Made by a program: the position numbers and the translations under genes. Positions 1 to 11,152 of a stretch of 64,000 bases of DNA are shown piece after piece (the first letter of the stretch is position 1; every line of letters begins with the position of its first letter). This stretch comes from Blastomyces gilchristii SLH14081 (taxonomy: Eukaryota; Ascomycota; Eurotiomycetes; Onygenales; Ajellomycetaceae), in the NCBI RefSeq assembly GCF_000003855.2, contig NW_003101680.1:6306613-6370612 (forward strand), written 5' to 3'. The notes under the pieces are model-generated. The model did no database searches, had not been told where the DNA came from, and saw nothing but the letters and a program-made list of their open reading frames with translations.

Positions 1-124
1 GGAGGATGTCCACTGGCAGATTGTGAGTGTGAAGAATCATCATCATCTGCAACTGACCCAGTGGAAAGGACGCGAGATCGCGAACATGTATGTGGGTGAG
101 ATTGTATTGAATCCGCCATCTTGA
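1..124 (+). CDS. 3' end of an unidentified protein gene (partial)
   Basis: An open frame enters from the left edge (frame starting at base 2) and ends at the TGA at 122-124, giving about 40 residues ending IVLNPPS. I do not recognise the family. Bases 23-61 start with GTGAGT, end with CTGAC...CAG and are a multiple of three, so they could be a 39-nt intron, but that is short for a fungal intron and reading straight through is equally possible. Mixed hydrophobic and charged composition and a stop followed by AT-rich sequence suggest a real C-terminus rather than chance. Confidence 0.4.
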   Translation, partial: EDVHWQIVSVKNHHHLQLTQWKGREIANMYVGEIVLNPPS

Positions 125-596
125 TGTTCGTTTTATTGAATCCTTGCCAATATCATTCTCTTTTTCTTGCTTTTTTGCAATGTGGTGTGTTTTCTGCAAG
201 CCTCTTTTTTAAGCAAGCAGTAGTATTTTTGATCAACAAGATCTCAAACGCATCAATACTGATAGAATAAGACAATTTTAACTCCTGATGAGCGTATCGA
301 ATGAAGCAGTAGTTAAAATAATGATTATCAACAAGGAATCCCGAATTGGCAGTGATTTTGTGCAAAACAGGTCTCATAACCTGTGGAAGGTGTAAAGCTT
401 GTGTGATTGAAAGGTTGCTAGCTTGTGGAAAGTTATATGGTGGAAGGATTAGTAAGCCAGATCATGTGACCTGACAAATAAAGCCACGAAAAAAATACAT
501 AAAATAAAAATAAAAATAAAAAAGACTAACTTATGACGGGTTATCTATTTTCAGCTTGAGAGCCGGGAAAAATAATTACAATAACGGTAAAGTAGA

Positions 597-622
597 TGTA
601 CATGTACATGTATGTACAGTAC
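597..622. repeat. TGTACA/CATGTA self-complementary tract
   Basis: Overlapping copies of TGTACA, GTACAT and ATGTAC form a near-palindromic 26-bp tract. A very similar tract occurs at 44627-44651. Function unknown. Confidence 0.6.
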
Positions 623-982
623 TACATAAATGTCATTATATTTGGGGTACTTAATGCTTTTTTGGGTCTGCCGATTAAGGTGGACCGGCCCGAACCTTAA
701 AAGTTATCCTATGTGGATCGGGCCGATTAACTCGGGGCCGGTTTTGTGCGTCACTTGTCACATCGATAAGCCCCCCTTCCCCCCCCCGCGGGGCGTTTAC
801 CAAAACATAGGAATGCCTCGTTAATAATGAAAACGAGGCTCACCGACCAAACGGTTGTCCCAGGTACGAAGATAATCATTGGATGAAAAAAGAAGGCGGC
901 TACCTAGCACCTCCCGAGCTGAGTTACCTAGAAAATTGTGTGCGCTCGGCCTCTTTAAAATGGAATTTGACGGAAGTTGCAC

Positions 983-1000
983 AGAGAGAGAGAGAGAGAG
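983..1000 (+). repeat. (AG)9 microsatellite
   Basis: Eighteen bases of perfect AG dinucleotide repeat in non-coding sequence. Confidence 0.9.
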
Positions 1001-2465
1001 TCTGCGACAAGTTGTCGAAGCAGCCTCATTCTCACAATTCGTCTATGGACAAAAAGGGTGAGAGGGTCACCGAAACTGGAGGGACGGAACCTCTCTGGAA
1101 ACTACCGCCCAGACATCGCGAAAATCTAATAATTATGAAGACGGATAAAATTATTGACCCCGGCAGACCAGAGAGCAGCAAACTACAGCGTACAGCACAG
1201 TGAGTTAAATGGTTTCTCCCTAGCGCTCCTTTGATGTAACTATCTCTGTTAATAGGGAGTGGAGGATTAAATAGCGAATGGCTATTCCCTAGTGTGTACT
1301 CTGCCGCTTGTCTGTGATTATCGCAATCAAGCGAAGTCAAGGACAACTTTTGATTTCCGTTCATCTGTTAGAAAGCCTTGTCAATCCTACCTGATCTGTC
1401 GCCTCATTTCACAGGCGTTTTATGAGGAAAATCCCAAATACGGAATTATTCGCCCGAATGGGCAAATAATCCAAATTGCTTACAGGTGGAGAGTGAAGCG
1501 TAGCTTTGCATCTATGAATAAGCGGTAGGTTGGGTAGATCGCTACTTTTGGATCAAGTTTCTCGGAGATATTCCGTTCGTGACTTTCCAACAAGAATTCT
1601 AACTTAACAGGGAATGATTAGATAATTGAGGAGTTCAGTGAAGCTGGGCTGGGAAGAGATGAAAAGTAAATTTCTGCAAATAATCTGTTTAATTAGACAT
1701 TATAAGTTGTATGTTTCTCCAACTCCTCCAATTCCAATCCCGAAACAAAATAAGATCACTGTCGAGCTTTTCAACCTTTGCTCTCCTGAGGAAGTAGATT
1801 GTGGTTCACCTAAGTCTACATTCGAGGACGAGACGGATTGTGAGATGAAATAGGAAGATTAGAAATTTGTGAATGTTTCTAGAAGAAGTTTTGTTAAAAA
1901 CAAGAGAAAGAAAAAATGAAGAAAAAATGAAAATGAAAAAAAATGAAAAAAGAAAGAAAAGAAAAGGGTAAACAGACTTGAACTCAAGAAGTCGTAGGGT
2001 CCTCTGGTTTCCCCTTCATACCTCCCAAATGATTTCGGCTCCTCTGTGAAAAAGACTATTATTTTAAAACAAAGCAGAACATTCTATACCTAGCCTCTCC
2101 AACTTCCCGCATCTGTTGGCTCTGGTGTAAACGTGGTATCTTCATAAGTGCCAAAACTCCCAATGTGCATATAACTGTTGACGAGATAAAAGGAATAAGA
2201 AGCAAAAAATGAAACAGAAAGAGGGGATTTTATGGGGATAATGGGAAGGGAAAAGTGAATGAAAAAAAAGCTGGCTAATGACAAGATAATACTTAAAGTA
2301 CCTAGAGAAAATGTCAACGCAAAGAGGGATAGATAAAAGTAAGGAGCAAAATATATGTACAAATAGGCAAAGGCAATGATTGCTTCCATTCACGAGGCAT
2401 CTGGTCTAGTTACCTGTATTACGTGGCTAAACCCTTGGAGGATCAGGAATACTCAGAGCCTTTCA

Positions 2466-4339
2466 TCACATCTCATCGACAACTCCAGGAGCGACGAAAC
2501 GTGATCCACTCAACCCCCCCTCTCCCGGGTAATAAAGAAGCGGCGCCCAAATCCTCCAATGTAACACTCCGATATGAGCCAGGCGTTTTCCGAGGCATTG
2601 GATATCGGGTACCTGCGGCCACGACACGTAGTCGGATCGTTGCTCGAATTGTTGGGAGTCGGCAATGTCAAGCGCGGTCATATGCCAGTACTGACTCGCG
2701 AAGTTAACTGCAATATTTTTTAACTCGCGTTGAACGCATTGACGGACGGCCTCGAAAGGGCGGTTTCTGGGAGAAAGCTGATCTGATATGAAGTGGATGA
2801 CGCGTGTGTCCGGACACGTAACCAAACTGCTTCCTTCTTTCATCATATGAGCCATCCGTGCAATTTCTAATGCAATACTAGGCGTGTTGGCTTCGAACCG
2901 GGCGATCAGGGAGTGTCCGGATACATCATTTTCGTGAGGGGTGTGTTCATCATACTGGAGGATTGACAGTATGCGAGACTGAAGAGAGTAATATAGCGCT
3001 GCGGAAACGTCGCCGTTAACAACCATGGTGAACGCCTGACAACATAGTCGAAGCAAAGTGAATGTCTCGATATTGGTTCGAATATTACATAGTCGGTCGA
3101 AGTCGAGCGCGAAGGAATCAGGAAACGGGGGTTGGCAAAAGGAGCAGAGATTTAAAGATAAAGCTTCGAATAAGATCTTCGCAGATTCGAAATCGTTGTG
3201 GACTGGTTCTGAATCGGTGTGGAACTCTCGCCAGTGCACAAAATACCAGATTTTTGAATTTTGAGCTTCGCTAGAAGACTTCATGGATTTCTTTATAAAG
3301 AAATCGTAGTGTTTTCGAAGATACTCAACAGAGTCCTCGATCAAATATAATCTGAATGCACGTATCTGATGATTTGCGACATCCTATATTCGAACATGTT
3401 AACAGTTGCTCCGTCAGATCTAGCTGATACGAGGCTTCTACTTACCAGTTTCATTGACTCAAGTATCGCAAAAAGCTGATGGAGGCCTTTCGATACTTCA
3501 TTCATATCTTGAAATTGGCATCCATTTCGAATATGTTCGACCATATCATCCGACATATGATCCCTCATTGGCGCACAATGTGTTTTCAACAGGATGGCAA
3601 GCCATTCGGCAAGTCTGACCAGATTTAGGACCCCTTTTTCAACCTGCGTCATGAGGAACTTGGTATCTAAGTGTTCTTTAATATACACACGGTCGCGATC
3701 GGGAACAAGAGTCAACAGTATTTCTCTCAGTGCATCAAGCATATTTGGTAGTCTTGCCTGGAAAACCTGGCAAGAAGAAGACCTGCGTGCACCAAAAAAC
3801 AAGTTGATGCTGTTGGAGGCGCCGAAGTTAAATATCGAAATTTCGATGGCTATGGCTTGCCAGTAGTCATTGGCCATTTTGGCCTTCGCAGGGCCACCAA
3901 CAGGTCGAAAATGAAGATCCTTATCAAAATTGACATCCATGCGAAGCTGGGTGTTCTTCATAATGGCATCTAGGCCAAGTTCAGAGAGCGAATCTGCCGT
4001 CACCGGCGGGAACCTGCTGGCGCGATGCAATAATAACACCTCTTCCGGGCTAAGACTCAGCTGAGGCGGAATCAGCATTGCCTTGCTGTTTATGTCGGCG
4101 ACTGAGGAGTGTGGTGATGGATAGTCGCCATCAGCAGTCGGTGATGATGCTCTGGGAGGACTTTCATTCATGAGAGCAGGTGAATGATCTCCACGCGGAG
4201 ACTGTGAGTTTTGACCCAATTTCCCCAAAGCATTTTGAGATTCATCATTTGAATCATTTGTGACGTAGTATGATTTGTTAGACACATCTTCACTCTCCCC
4301 ATGCGCTCTTCTCTCTTCGTTTTGCAAACCCGTCTCCAT
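2466..4339 (-). CDS. TCP11/Sok1-family protein
   Basis: Two exons, 4339..3446 and 3383..2466, joined across a 62-nt GTAAGT...TAG intron in phase 0; about 603 residues. The core carries the Tcp11-family hallmarks: DVNFDKDLHFRPV, then LVPDRD, then LVRLAEWLAILLKTHCAPMRD, and LFAILESMKLDVANHQIR spanning the splice junction. Yeast Sok1 of this family was found as a suppressor of loss of cAMP-dependent kinase activity, so a role in PKA signalling or growth control is a family-based inference. The N-terminal 110 residues are Ser/Asn-rich and probably disordered. The start is uncertain: the frame stays open upstream to about 4468 with no further ATG, and a TTTGCAG acceptor-like site near 4457 leaves room for an upstream exon. 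Confidence 0.82.
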
Positions 4340-7300
4340 ATGGAAGAGAACGTTATGTTCAAGCTTCTTCTGGAAGGAAAAGGGTAGAAAGTGTTCTACT
4401 ATCCACAATGCCTTCTTCCCCTTTACAGTGGCCCGCTTTGATAAAGAAGACGTTTGTTTTGGCTGCAAACGGTAGATTGGTATCTCCTGGAAAGCCAGCG
4501 AAGCAGTCTCAGCGACAGTCCTGATAATATCTCATAAGAAAGGAATGATCTTTGAAAAGGCAACAAAAACGCCTTTCGAGAGAGAAAAGAAAGGGTTACC
4601 GTACAAGATAGCATGCAAATTGTTCGGCAAGTTTGGGTCAGGGCGGCCCGCGCTGAATGGTTCGTGGTGAGTGATGTGAGGCACTGTAGAAAAGTATTTA
4701 CTGACAAGCGGAAGCACTTCAATAATCAATTAAATATTAGAGCGAAGAGATCGATAATTAAATTCTGTGGCATTTGGAGCGTTTAGTAGTCAACCTTAAT
4801 TTATTTTAACGACGGGTCTAAGCGTACTTTAGGAACTTGGACAAAGTGTAGCGAGGTAGCCGAGTCCAGGATAAGAAGAAGAAAGCAATGGTCAAGAGTT
4901 GCCACATTGTTTCAGTTTGCTTGGATATTGTAAAAGTGAGGCTGTCAGCCACTAGCTATGCTGACTACCTCGCATTACCCAATCTGCGAACAGTTCAATT
5001 GGAGAATTCGGCATGGACAGTTTTTCTCTCCATTATTAAAGCCGGGCATTATGCACGGGGGTATCTTGATACTGTGGCTCGCCCATATTGGTGGTGAATC
5101 TGGTAAACACATGCCGGAACTGGCATATCTCAATCTACTACAATATTTTGTATGTTCTTCCTCGACCAGGACGCTGCTGGTGGGCTTAGGAATTCCTATT
5201 CATTTCGTACTTGCCAAATTCAAGGCGTTGGAGGGTATTCCAAAAATGCTAGGACAAGTCGCAATCAAGGATGCAGAATCGAATATCCCATTGATACTAG
5301 ATATGCTGGTACCCGTCAGTAATACGCGAAGACCAGCCTTTTATTGAGGGTAGTGGGCGGCCGTGACTTGGGGCTTGTTGCAGGTGGTCGTGGTCAAGAG
5401 CGTTGCTGTGCGTTACAACTTTTCTGTCAACAGAAAGGTCGATTGTCAAGAGGTAGTTCCCTGCACTTAAAGCCACCAGCCATCCTACCTGAGTCCCTTC
5501 CTTCTTCCCATGGATCGGATATTTCCGAAATTGAAATTCATGACATTTTCCAATCCGTTGGCCCTTCTTTTAAGGATGAACTGGCTAGACAATCATGGTT
5601 GTTAGGCCAATGCGGTCCGTCATAGAATGCATCATCAGCCCTCTGCCGATTGGAAATCTGGTATGGAATGTACGTGTATTTCCAAGTCACACTGGCCGTA
5701 TCGAGACATAGTTGTCTTTGGCGCCCCCTTCCTCACAGAATCATGGAGCAAGATTAAAATGTTGCAATACTTCTTCTGCTTCCCATAGGTCAAATTAAAG
5801 GCAAATTCCTTGAGATTACTCTCTCTCCCCACAGATAGTTTGTGTAAAATGATTCCTTGGCCGGTACTACAGTTGGTTATCTTATCGGAGAGGGCAACAA
5901 GTAGGTTGTGCGATTAGACAGAAAACCATGCCGGAGTTTTAGTTGCCGATTTCAAGTGTGACCGGGTGGTCACTGATTGGATTTAGTGAGTCAGGAGTCG
6001 AGACTGCGTTGTTGGTGGAGGATCTGCCATTTCCTTTCTTTCTTTCTTCCCTGGTTGTATTTTTTGCTTTTTCTGTTTCGTTTCCTTGCTCTTTCTCCCC
6101 GTCGTGGGGTTAACCTAACAATCGTCCTTCGTTTGTCTGTCATAATGGACAAAGAGAGGGCATAGAAAACGAAAGTCCTCTCAAAGCCCTTGATGATAAA
6201 GAATTTTCCGCCATTGTTTCACTTATCTCATGTAGCTTTGTCAGATCAATTATCGCCGTCCCTTGCTCTCATTATGATGGATAGAGCAAAAATCAATGGA
6301 GTAAGTGGGACAACTAGGAATGAAAAGAACTAAAACAAGGGATTATAATGCAGCCAAATATGGAGCAGTAGCGAGTGGCGCATTGGGAGCAGGTAGACGA
6401 AGGAGGGATCCAAATGCTGGGGATAATTATGTGGGATGGTCCCGACACACGGCTAATCCTCAAATAAGAGTAGGAAAACGACTCGCCTCACTTTTTCCGC
6501 TCCAGTCCAGTCCTGTATTTTTCGAAAGTAACCCCCGCCATCCTTTACTTCGCGGGCCCTGGACCCGGGGCAACGTCGTCAACATGAATAGCAGCATCCA
6601 TAGCGTCCCAACAACAAAGTAGCGGTGGAGTCGGTGAGAGTCTTCGTTGAGGAACAAGTCTACAGAAGCCGGGAGCCGCGAGATGGCCGGGACAAGACGT
6701 AGGGTTAGGGCCAAGGCTGTCACGTGGGTTTGTTAACTACCCAGGTACCTTCCCTACTACGGGTTCTCATCTGGAAGCCTCCTTTCTACTTACTACATCT
6801 GTTCTTGTTTGAACGGTATTTGAAGTATCCTATCATGAACTTCTCCTACAAGACTAGTCTCTGGTCTTTGGTTGGATGGATCTACGCAGCCACGGAGTCG
6901 GAGATGCCTTCTGCGGTGGCACTTCATGCAATGGATTCCGCTGAAGGTGTTTACCACAGATTGGCCTGAGCTCTGCAACACGGTTGATGAGTTCGATAGA
7001 ATATGGCCGTTGCATCAGCCTTGTTATTTTCGGATTGCATCCCAATCTCGTCCTATATCGCTCGTTGATCATGTCTGGCAAGCGCATCTTGCACGCTCTC
7101 GAGGGGAAGCCACGGAATTTCCAGGTTTTAGATGCGGGCTGCCGCGCTGGAGAACGTTGTTGAAAGCGACCTGATCTAATACGACTGTCATACTATATGG
7201 CACAGAATCTCGTACAACAAACTCACCAATCTTTCTGTTCAACCTTTTAGTTCTGTGGGCGAGGTCATTCCGAATTGCCAGGTGACATTTTGCTTCGGAA

Positions 7301-8666
7301 AAGGCGTTTCGAATGACATTGGCGATTCCAAGAATCGTCCCATACTATGGTCTGTACATCGAGCTTCGTTCATGTAGGACAATATTATGCACCCCACTTG
7401 ATGTAGCAAATTCTACACGCTTCAATCTAGCAGAACGAATACGGCATTCCCCTGATTTGTTGCCAAGTTGATTGCCACCATATAACCTGTGACCAGTCCA
7501 TAGAGGGCGGGGTGCAGAATGGATTTCCCCAATAACCTCGCTGATTATCTATACGGATATGAATTGCTCCGGGACCTAGGTTTTCGGGTTCAAGGGCTTC
7601 TTTTATCAACAGTACGTGATTTCGAGAGCAGCATGGAGATAGCCTCTAGTTATTCAACCTCCAAATTTATTGCGAGCGTTAGGTGATTGCTACTCATAAG
7701 GCACTTCTATCAACTACCGTTATTATGGGAAGAGAACCCCGACGTTATTGCTGGAACCATCACACAAATGTTGTTATCCGCTTGCTATACAATGATGATG
7801 TGGCATTTCCAAGCTGTTGTTTACTGCTAAACGATGACCGTGGTCTATTCCCGTTAACCTGCGATTTCCTGTTGTCCGTTTGTCTGTATATATAACCCAC
7901 CCCTGTCTATTTGATATGGCAGTAAACCAGCTACAGTGTCTTTTGATCGGCAGGCTAACGGGTGAAAGTCAACTTCATAGTGCGGTCCCCCGTTCATTTC
8001 TACTTCTTTTCATTCTCACACTCGTTAACCCATTGCTCATGCAGTCTGGGCATGCAAACCCGCCACGGAAAAGTCATTCTCATGCTGCTTCCCGAATAGC
8101 AGAAATATCTAGATCACGTGATCTGTCATCATCCACCGTGGACCTGTCTCGACCCCCATGTCCTCCTCTGTACCAACAATCGAGTAGCATATTTGGAGGC
8201 AAACAACGACGGGATGGAGATATGCTCACAAGGGATCTACCACCACCGTCGAAAACTATGCCTTCACCTTAATCTATTCAGAGTCACTTTTGAATCACGG
8301 CAAAAGGCGGGCTGCGCCCCATAACAATCACTGCTTATTGAGACCAATATGCGGCGACGAGGTGTTCCAATGCATGAAATATCTGCTGTTTATTTTTATA
8401 CTGGGAATCCCCAGTTATTTAACCTATTAATTGATGAAATCAACGTCACTGAAACCGTAGTGATGGCCTTGAAGGGTTATTTCAACATGTACTGGCTTTA
8501 ATATCCAAAATATCTGCCCGATTCGCCCTCAACTCCAGGATTTCATCCAAGAATCTCAAGTTGTCTAAGAGTTCGAATCAACTTGTTGAGTTGCCTTCGC
8601 CTTTTAGAGCGTATAGCGATATTGGTGGCTTGCTTGAACCTTCTACATTTCCCAAAATCAGGCACG
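4340..8666. other. long gene-poor stretch, no recognisable gene
   Basis: About 4.3 kb of ordinary base composition without a frame I can assign. The longest consecutive frames lie at 4888-5625 on the plus strand (three overlapping frames of 69, 129 and 93 residues), which could be remnants of a decayed gene. They show no family motif and no splice set joining them. A perfect palindrome AGATCACGTGATCT lies at 8111-8124. The last few hundred bases presumably include the promoter of the carboxypeptidase gene. Confidence 0.5.
8111..8124. promoter_or_regulatory. palindromic CACGTG element (AGATCACGTGATCT)
   Basis: Perfect 14-bp palindrome centred on a CACGTG E-box, of the type bound by bHLH regulators such as Cbf1 in yeasts. 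It lies about 540 bp upstream of the carboxypeptidase start. Related ATCACGTGAT sites occur at 14880, 19295 and 52253. Binding is inferred only from the motif. Confidence 0.4.
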
Positions 8667-10374
8667 ATGAACTGGGCTGATATACTTTCATTCCTATCAT
8701 TTATCTGGGCGGTTCCAAATTTGTCCCCCAGTGGATCCTACAACCGTTCTGGGACGAACACAGCGCGATTCAGGGTTGAGTCACTCCCAGGGAATCCCAT
8801 TATTCCTTCTAGCTATTCTGGATTAATTCCAATACCGGGAAGGGAAGAAGGGAGCGCCTTGTTCTTTTGGCTTTTTGAAGCTGAAAACTACGAAGACGAT
8901 GAAAATCTCATCAGTAAGTCTCTCATGCTGTAAAAGTTGCTACGCAAGACTTCTTACCGCCGCGATAATTTGTTGACGAGTTGATAAATTAGTTTTTTTC
9001 AAGGGCGGCCCTGGTTGCAGCTCCGTCATCAGCGCCCTCTCCGAAAATGGGCCTCTCGCGTTCGTCCACAATGATTCAATACCAACTCCAAACCCTCACT
9101 CGTGGACGAAATTGGGGAATGTTTTATATATCGATCAGCCGGTCGGCACTGGATTTTCCACATCCAGCAGTCTGGAACCTATTGCGACAAACGAAGAAGT
9201 CACGTCGAACCTTTATACCTGGTTAACAGAGTTCTATCGCGAATTTCCTTATCTGCTGGAAAAGAAGACACACCTAATGGGAGAGTCGTACGCGGGGATT
9301 TTCGTCCCCTATTTCGCCTCCAAGATCGTCGAACATCAAGATTCACTCCCAATTAATCTACAGTCAATCTCTATAGGGAATGGGATAATCGGGAACAACG
9401 CTGTTATGGCTGACGTTACAGTGGGGGCGTACCTGGAAATGCATGCGCACAGCCTTAATATCCCCCAAGATATCATAGATAGCTTTTCCTTAGCTGATCA
9501 TATCTGCAAATTTGATACTATTTTGGACGAGGCAAACGAGCACCCACCAATTGGCCCGATAAGTGTTCCAGGAAACCCAGAGAACCTGAACTTTAGGCGT
9601 GACGAACCTTGCAGGGCGCCATCGGACAGTGATGCCGGGCCAATGGCTGAATGCAACATATACCCGACGGCACCTAGCGCCGTGATGGAATCAATTTTGA
9701 ATTCAACTTGTCACGGGCCATGTGCGACTTTCTCTACTGCGGCAGACTACTTTGAGACGCGTTCCAATTTAACGCACGACTGCTTTAATCTATACAACAT
9801 CAAATATGATTGCAACACCTTCAGCCCCCTGGATGCCCTAACTGCCTATTTAAACCGGGCAGACGTCCAAAATTCCCTGCATATTCCGCAATCTCACCCC
9901 AAGGATAAGAGCACGAAGAGTGAGAACAAACCATATCCGTTTCAAGGATGCAATAGCGCGATTATCCGGTCTCTTCTGGGCCCGATCAACCGCCCACCAC
10001 CGCCGGCATATTCCATCATACCAGAACTGATCTCGACACACAATATCTCTACGCACATATACCATGGCAAGTTGGACATGCTCGTCAACCACATAGCTGC
10101 CGAGGTTGTCTTACAAAACATGACCTGGAACGGACTTCAGGGTTTCCAGCGACGTCCCGGGACTCCTTTTGGTTTTCGCAACCGCAGCAGTGGTGCTGGA
10201 TCCATAAAATCGTCTCCAAATGATGGGACCAACACCTCTAGTGCAGGCATATGGGCTGCAGAGCGCGGTTTGACATATCATCTTTTTAATGAAGCGGGAC
10301 ATGTTGTGCCATCTGATCAGCCGGAGGAGATGTTTTGGTATGTGAAGGAAGTTGTTCTAGGAGGAGGCGAGTGA
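8667..10374 (+). CDS. serine carboxypeptidase, peptidase family S10
   Basis: Two exons, 8667..8913 and 8993..10374 (79-nt GTAAGT...TAG intron, phase 1), 542 residues. S10 enzymes remove C-terminal amino acids from peptides, usually in the vacuole or outside the cell. Visible are ALFFWLFEAE, GGPGCSS (87-93), WTKLGNVLYIDQPVGTGFS, the nucleophile Ser181 in GESYAG, Asp444 in YHGKLDM and His519 in GHVVPSDQP, so the catalytic triad is complete. Several N-x-S/T glycosylation sites and a short hydrophobic N-terminus (MNWADILSFLSFIW) fit secretion. The residues just before GGPG are Phe-Phe-Lys instead of the usual Trp-x-Asn. In yeast carboxypeptidase Y, Trp49 and Asn51 help hold the substrate's C-terminal carboxylate. 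Activity is therefore likely but specificity may differ. The ATG at 8667 is the first in frame. Confidence 0.9.
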
Positions 10375-11152
10375 GGGAGTTGGGCTATGTATGTTTTCTT
10401 CTTTTCTCCATGTAATACTCTCGATTGTATCAGAGGCTTGGTGGAAACGGCGCTGAGTTTTACACAATACTACTTTTGCTATTCTAGGGAACTTGTAGCT
10501 TCTAGTACCAAAATAGTAGGATTTTAGATAGCTATTTTCTGTTAAAGGCAAAGTCTGAAGTAAGATATGTAAAACGGTTGTTGAAAATAAATTTTGGGCG
10601 CTACCAGTCAATGGTCTCAGGGCGCCTCTCCCTGAACTTACGGCAAAAACAAGGAAGGAAAGAAAACAGTAGAATAAATAAGACAACCAGGTATCTTAGC
10701 CATATCTTTGCCCCTTCATCTTCTCCAGTGTTCTCCCCAGGCGGTCTTCCCCATATATATTGTTTGTAGCAAAAATAAATAGGAAAGGAAATTGAAGTAG
10801 AAAAACCTTCTCCGACGCAATGCAATTTTCCGTAAAAAGTAGTAGCAAATAGCAAATAGACATATGTATTTATAAAGGCATGAGTGAGGGACCCCGAGGA
10901 ACGTAATCACACGCAGTATTTCCCCCCCGCTTTAACACCAAGAAACGATTTTGAAGTTTTACCAACTTTGGCAATATATGAAAGTAGCACTAATATAACA
11001 TGAGAGCATAGATGTCGGGATATTCATAGAAAGATAAATGTTTTCGCATGGCAGCATTATAACATGAGTCACGAAGGAGAATGTGCCTGCACAGTTGTAC
11101 AGCGATAAATCAGGGATGAGGGTACTGAGCAGGAGGATGTTGTATGATGGCA
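10375..11152. other. convergent intergenic region
   Basis: The 3' flanks of the carboxypeptidase (+) and the Sog2-like gene (-). AT-rich, with no gene recognised. Confidence 0.6.

Larger units (their letters stand above)
125..2465. other. intergenic region, no gene recognised
   Basis: This 2.3-kb stretch has only short unconvincing frames. It holds a palindrome-rich TGTACATGTA-type tract (597-622), a C-rich run (about 776-789), an (AG)9 microsatellite (983-1000) and an A-rich AAAAATGAA-type tract (about 1896-1968). It lies between the 3' ends of the left-edge gene and the minus-strand TCP11-family gene, so it may include both 3' untranslated regions. Confidence 0.6.

Noticed and set aside
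8565..8590. GTTCGAATC, resembling a tRNA B box
   Set aside because: No matching A box or cloverleaf could be found upstream.
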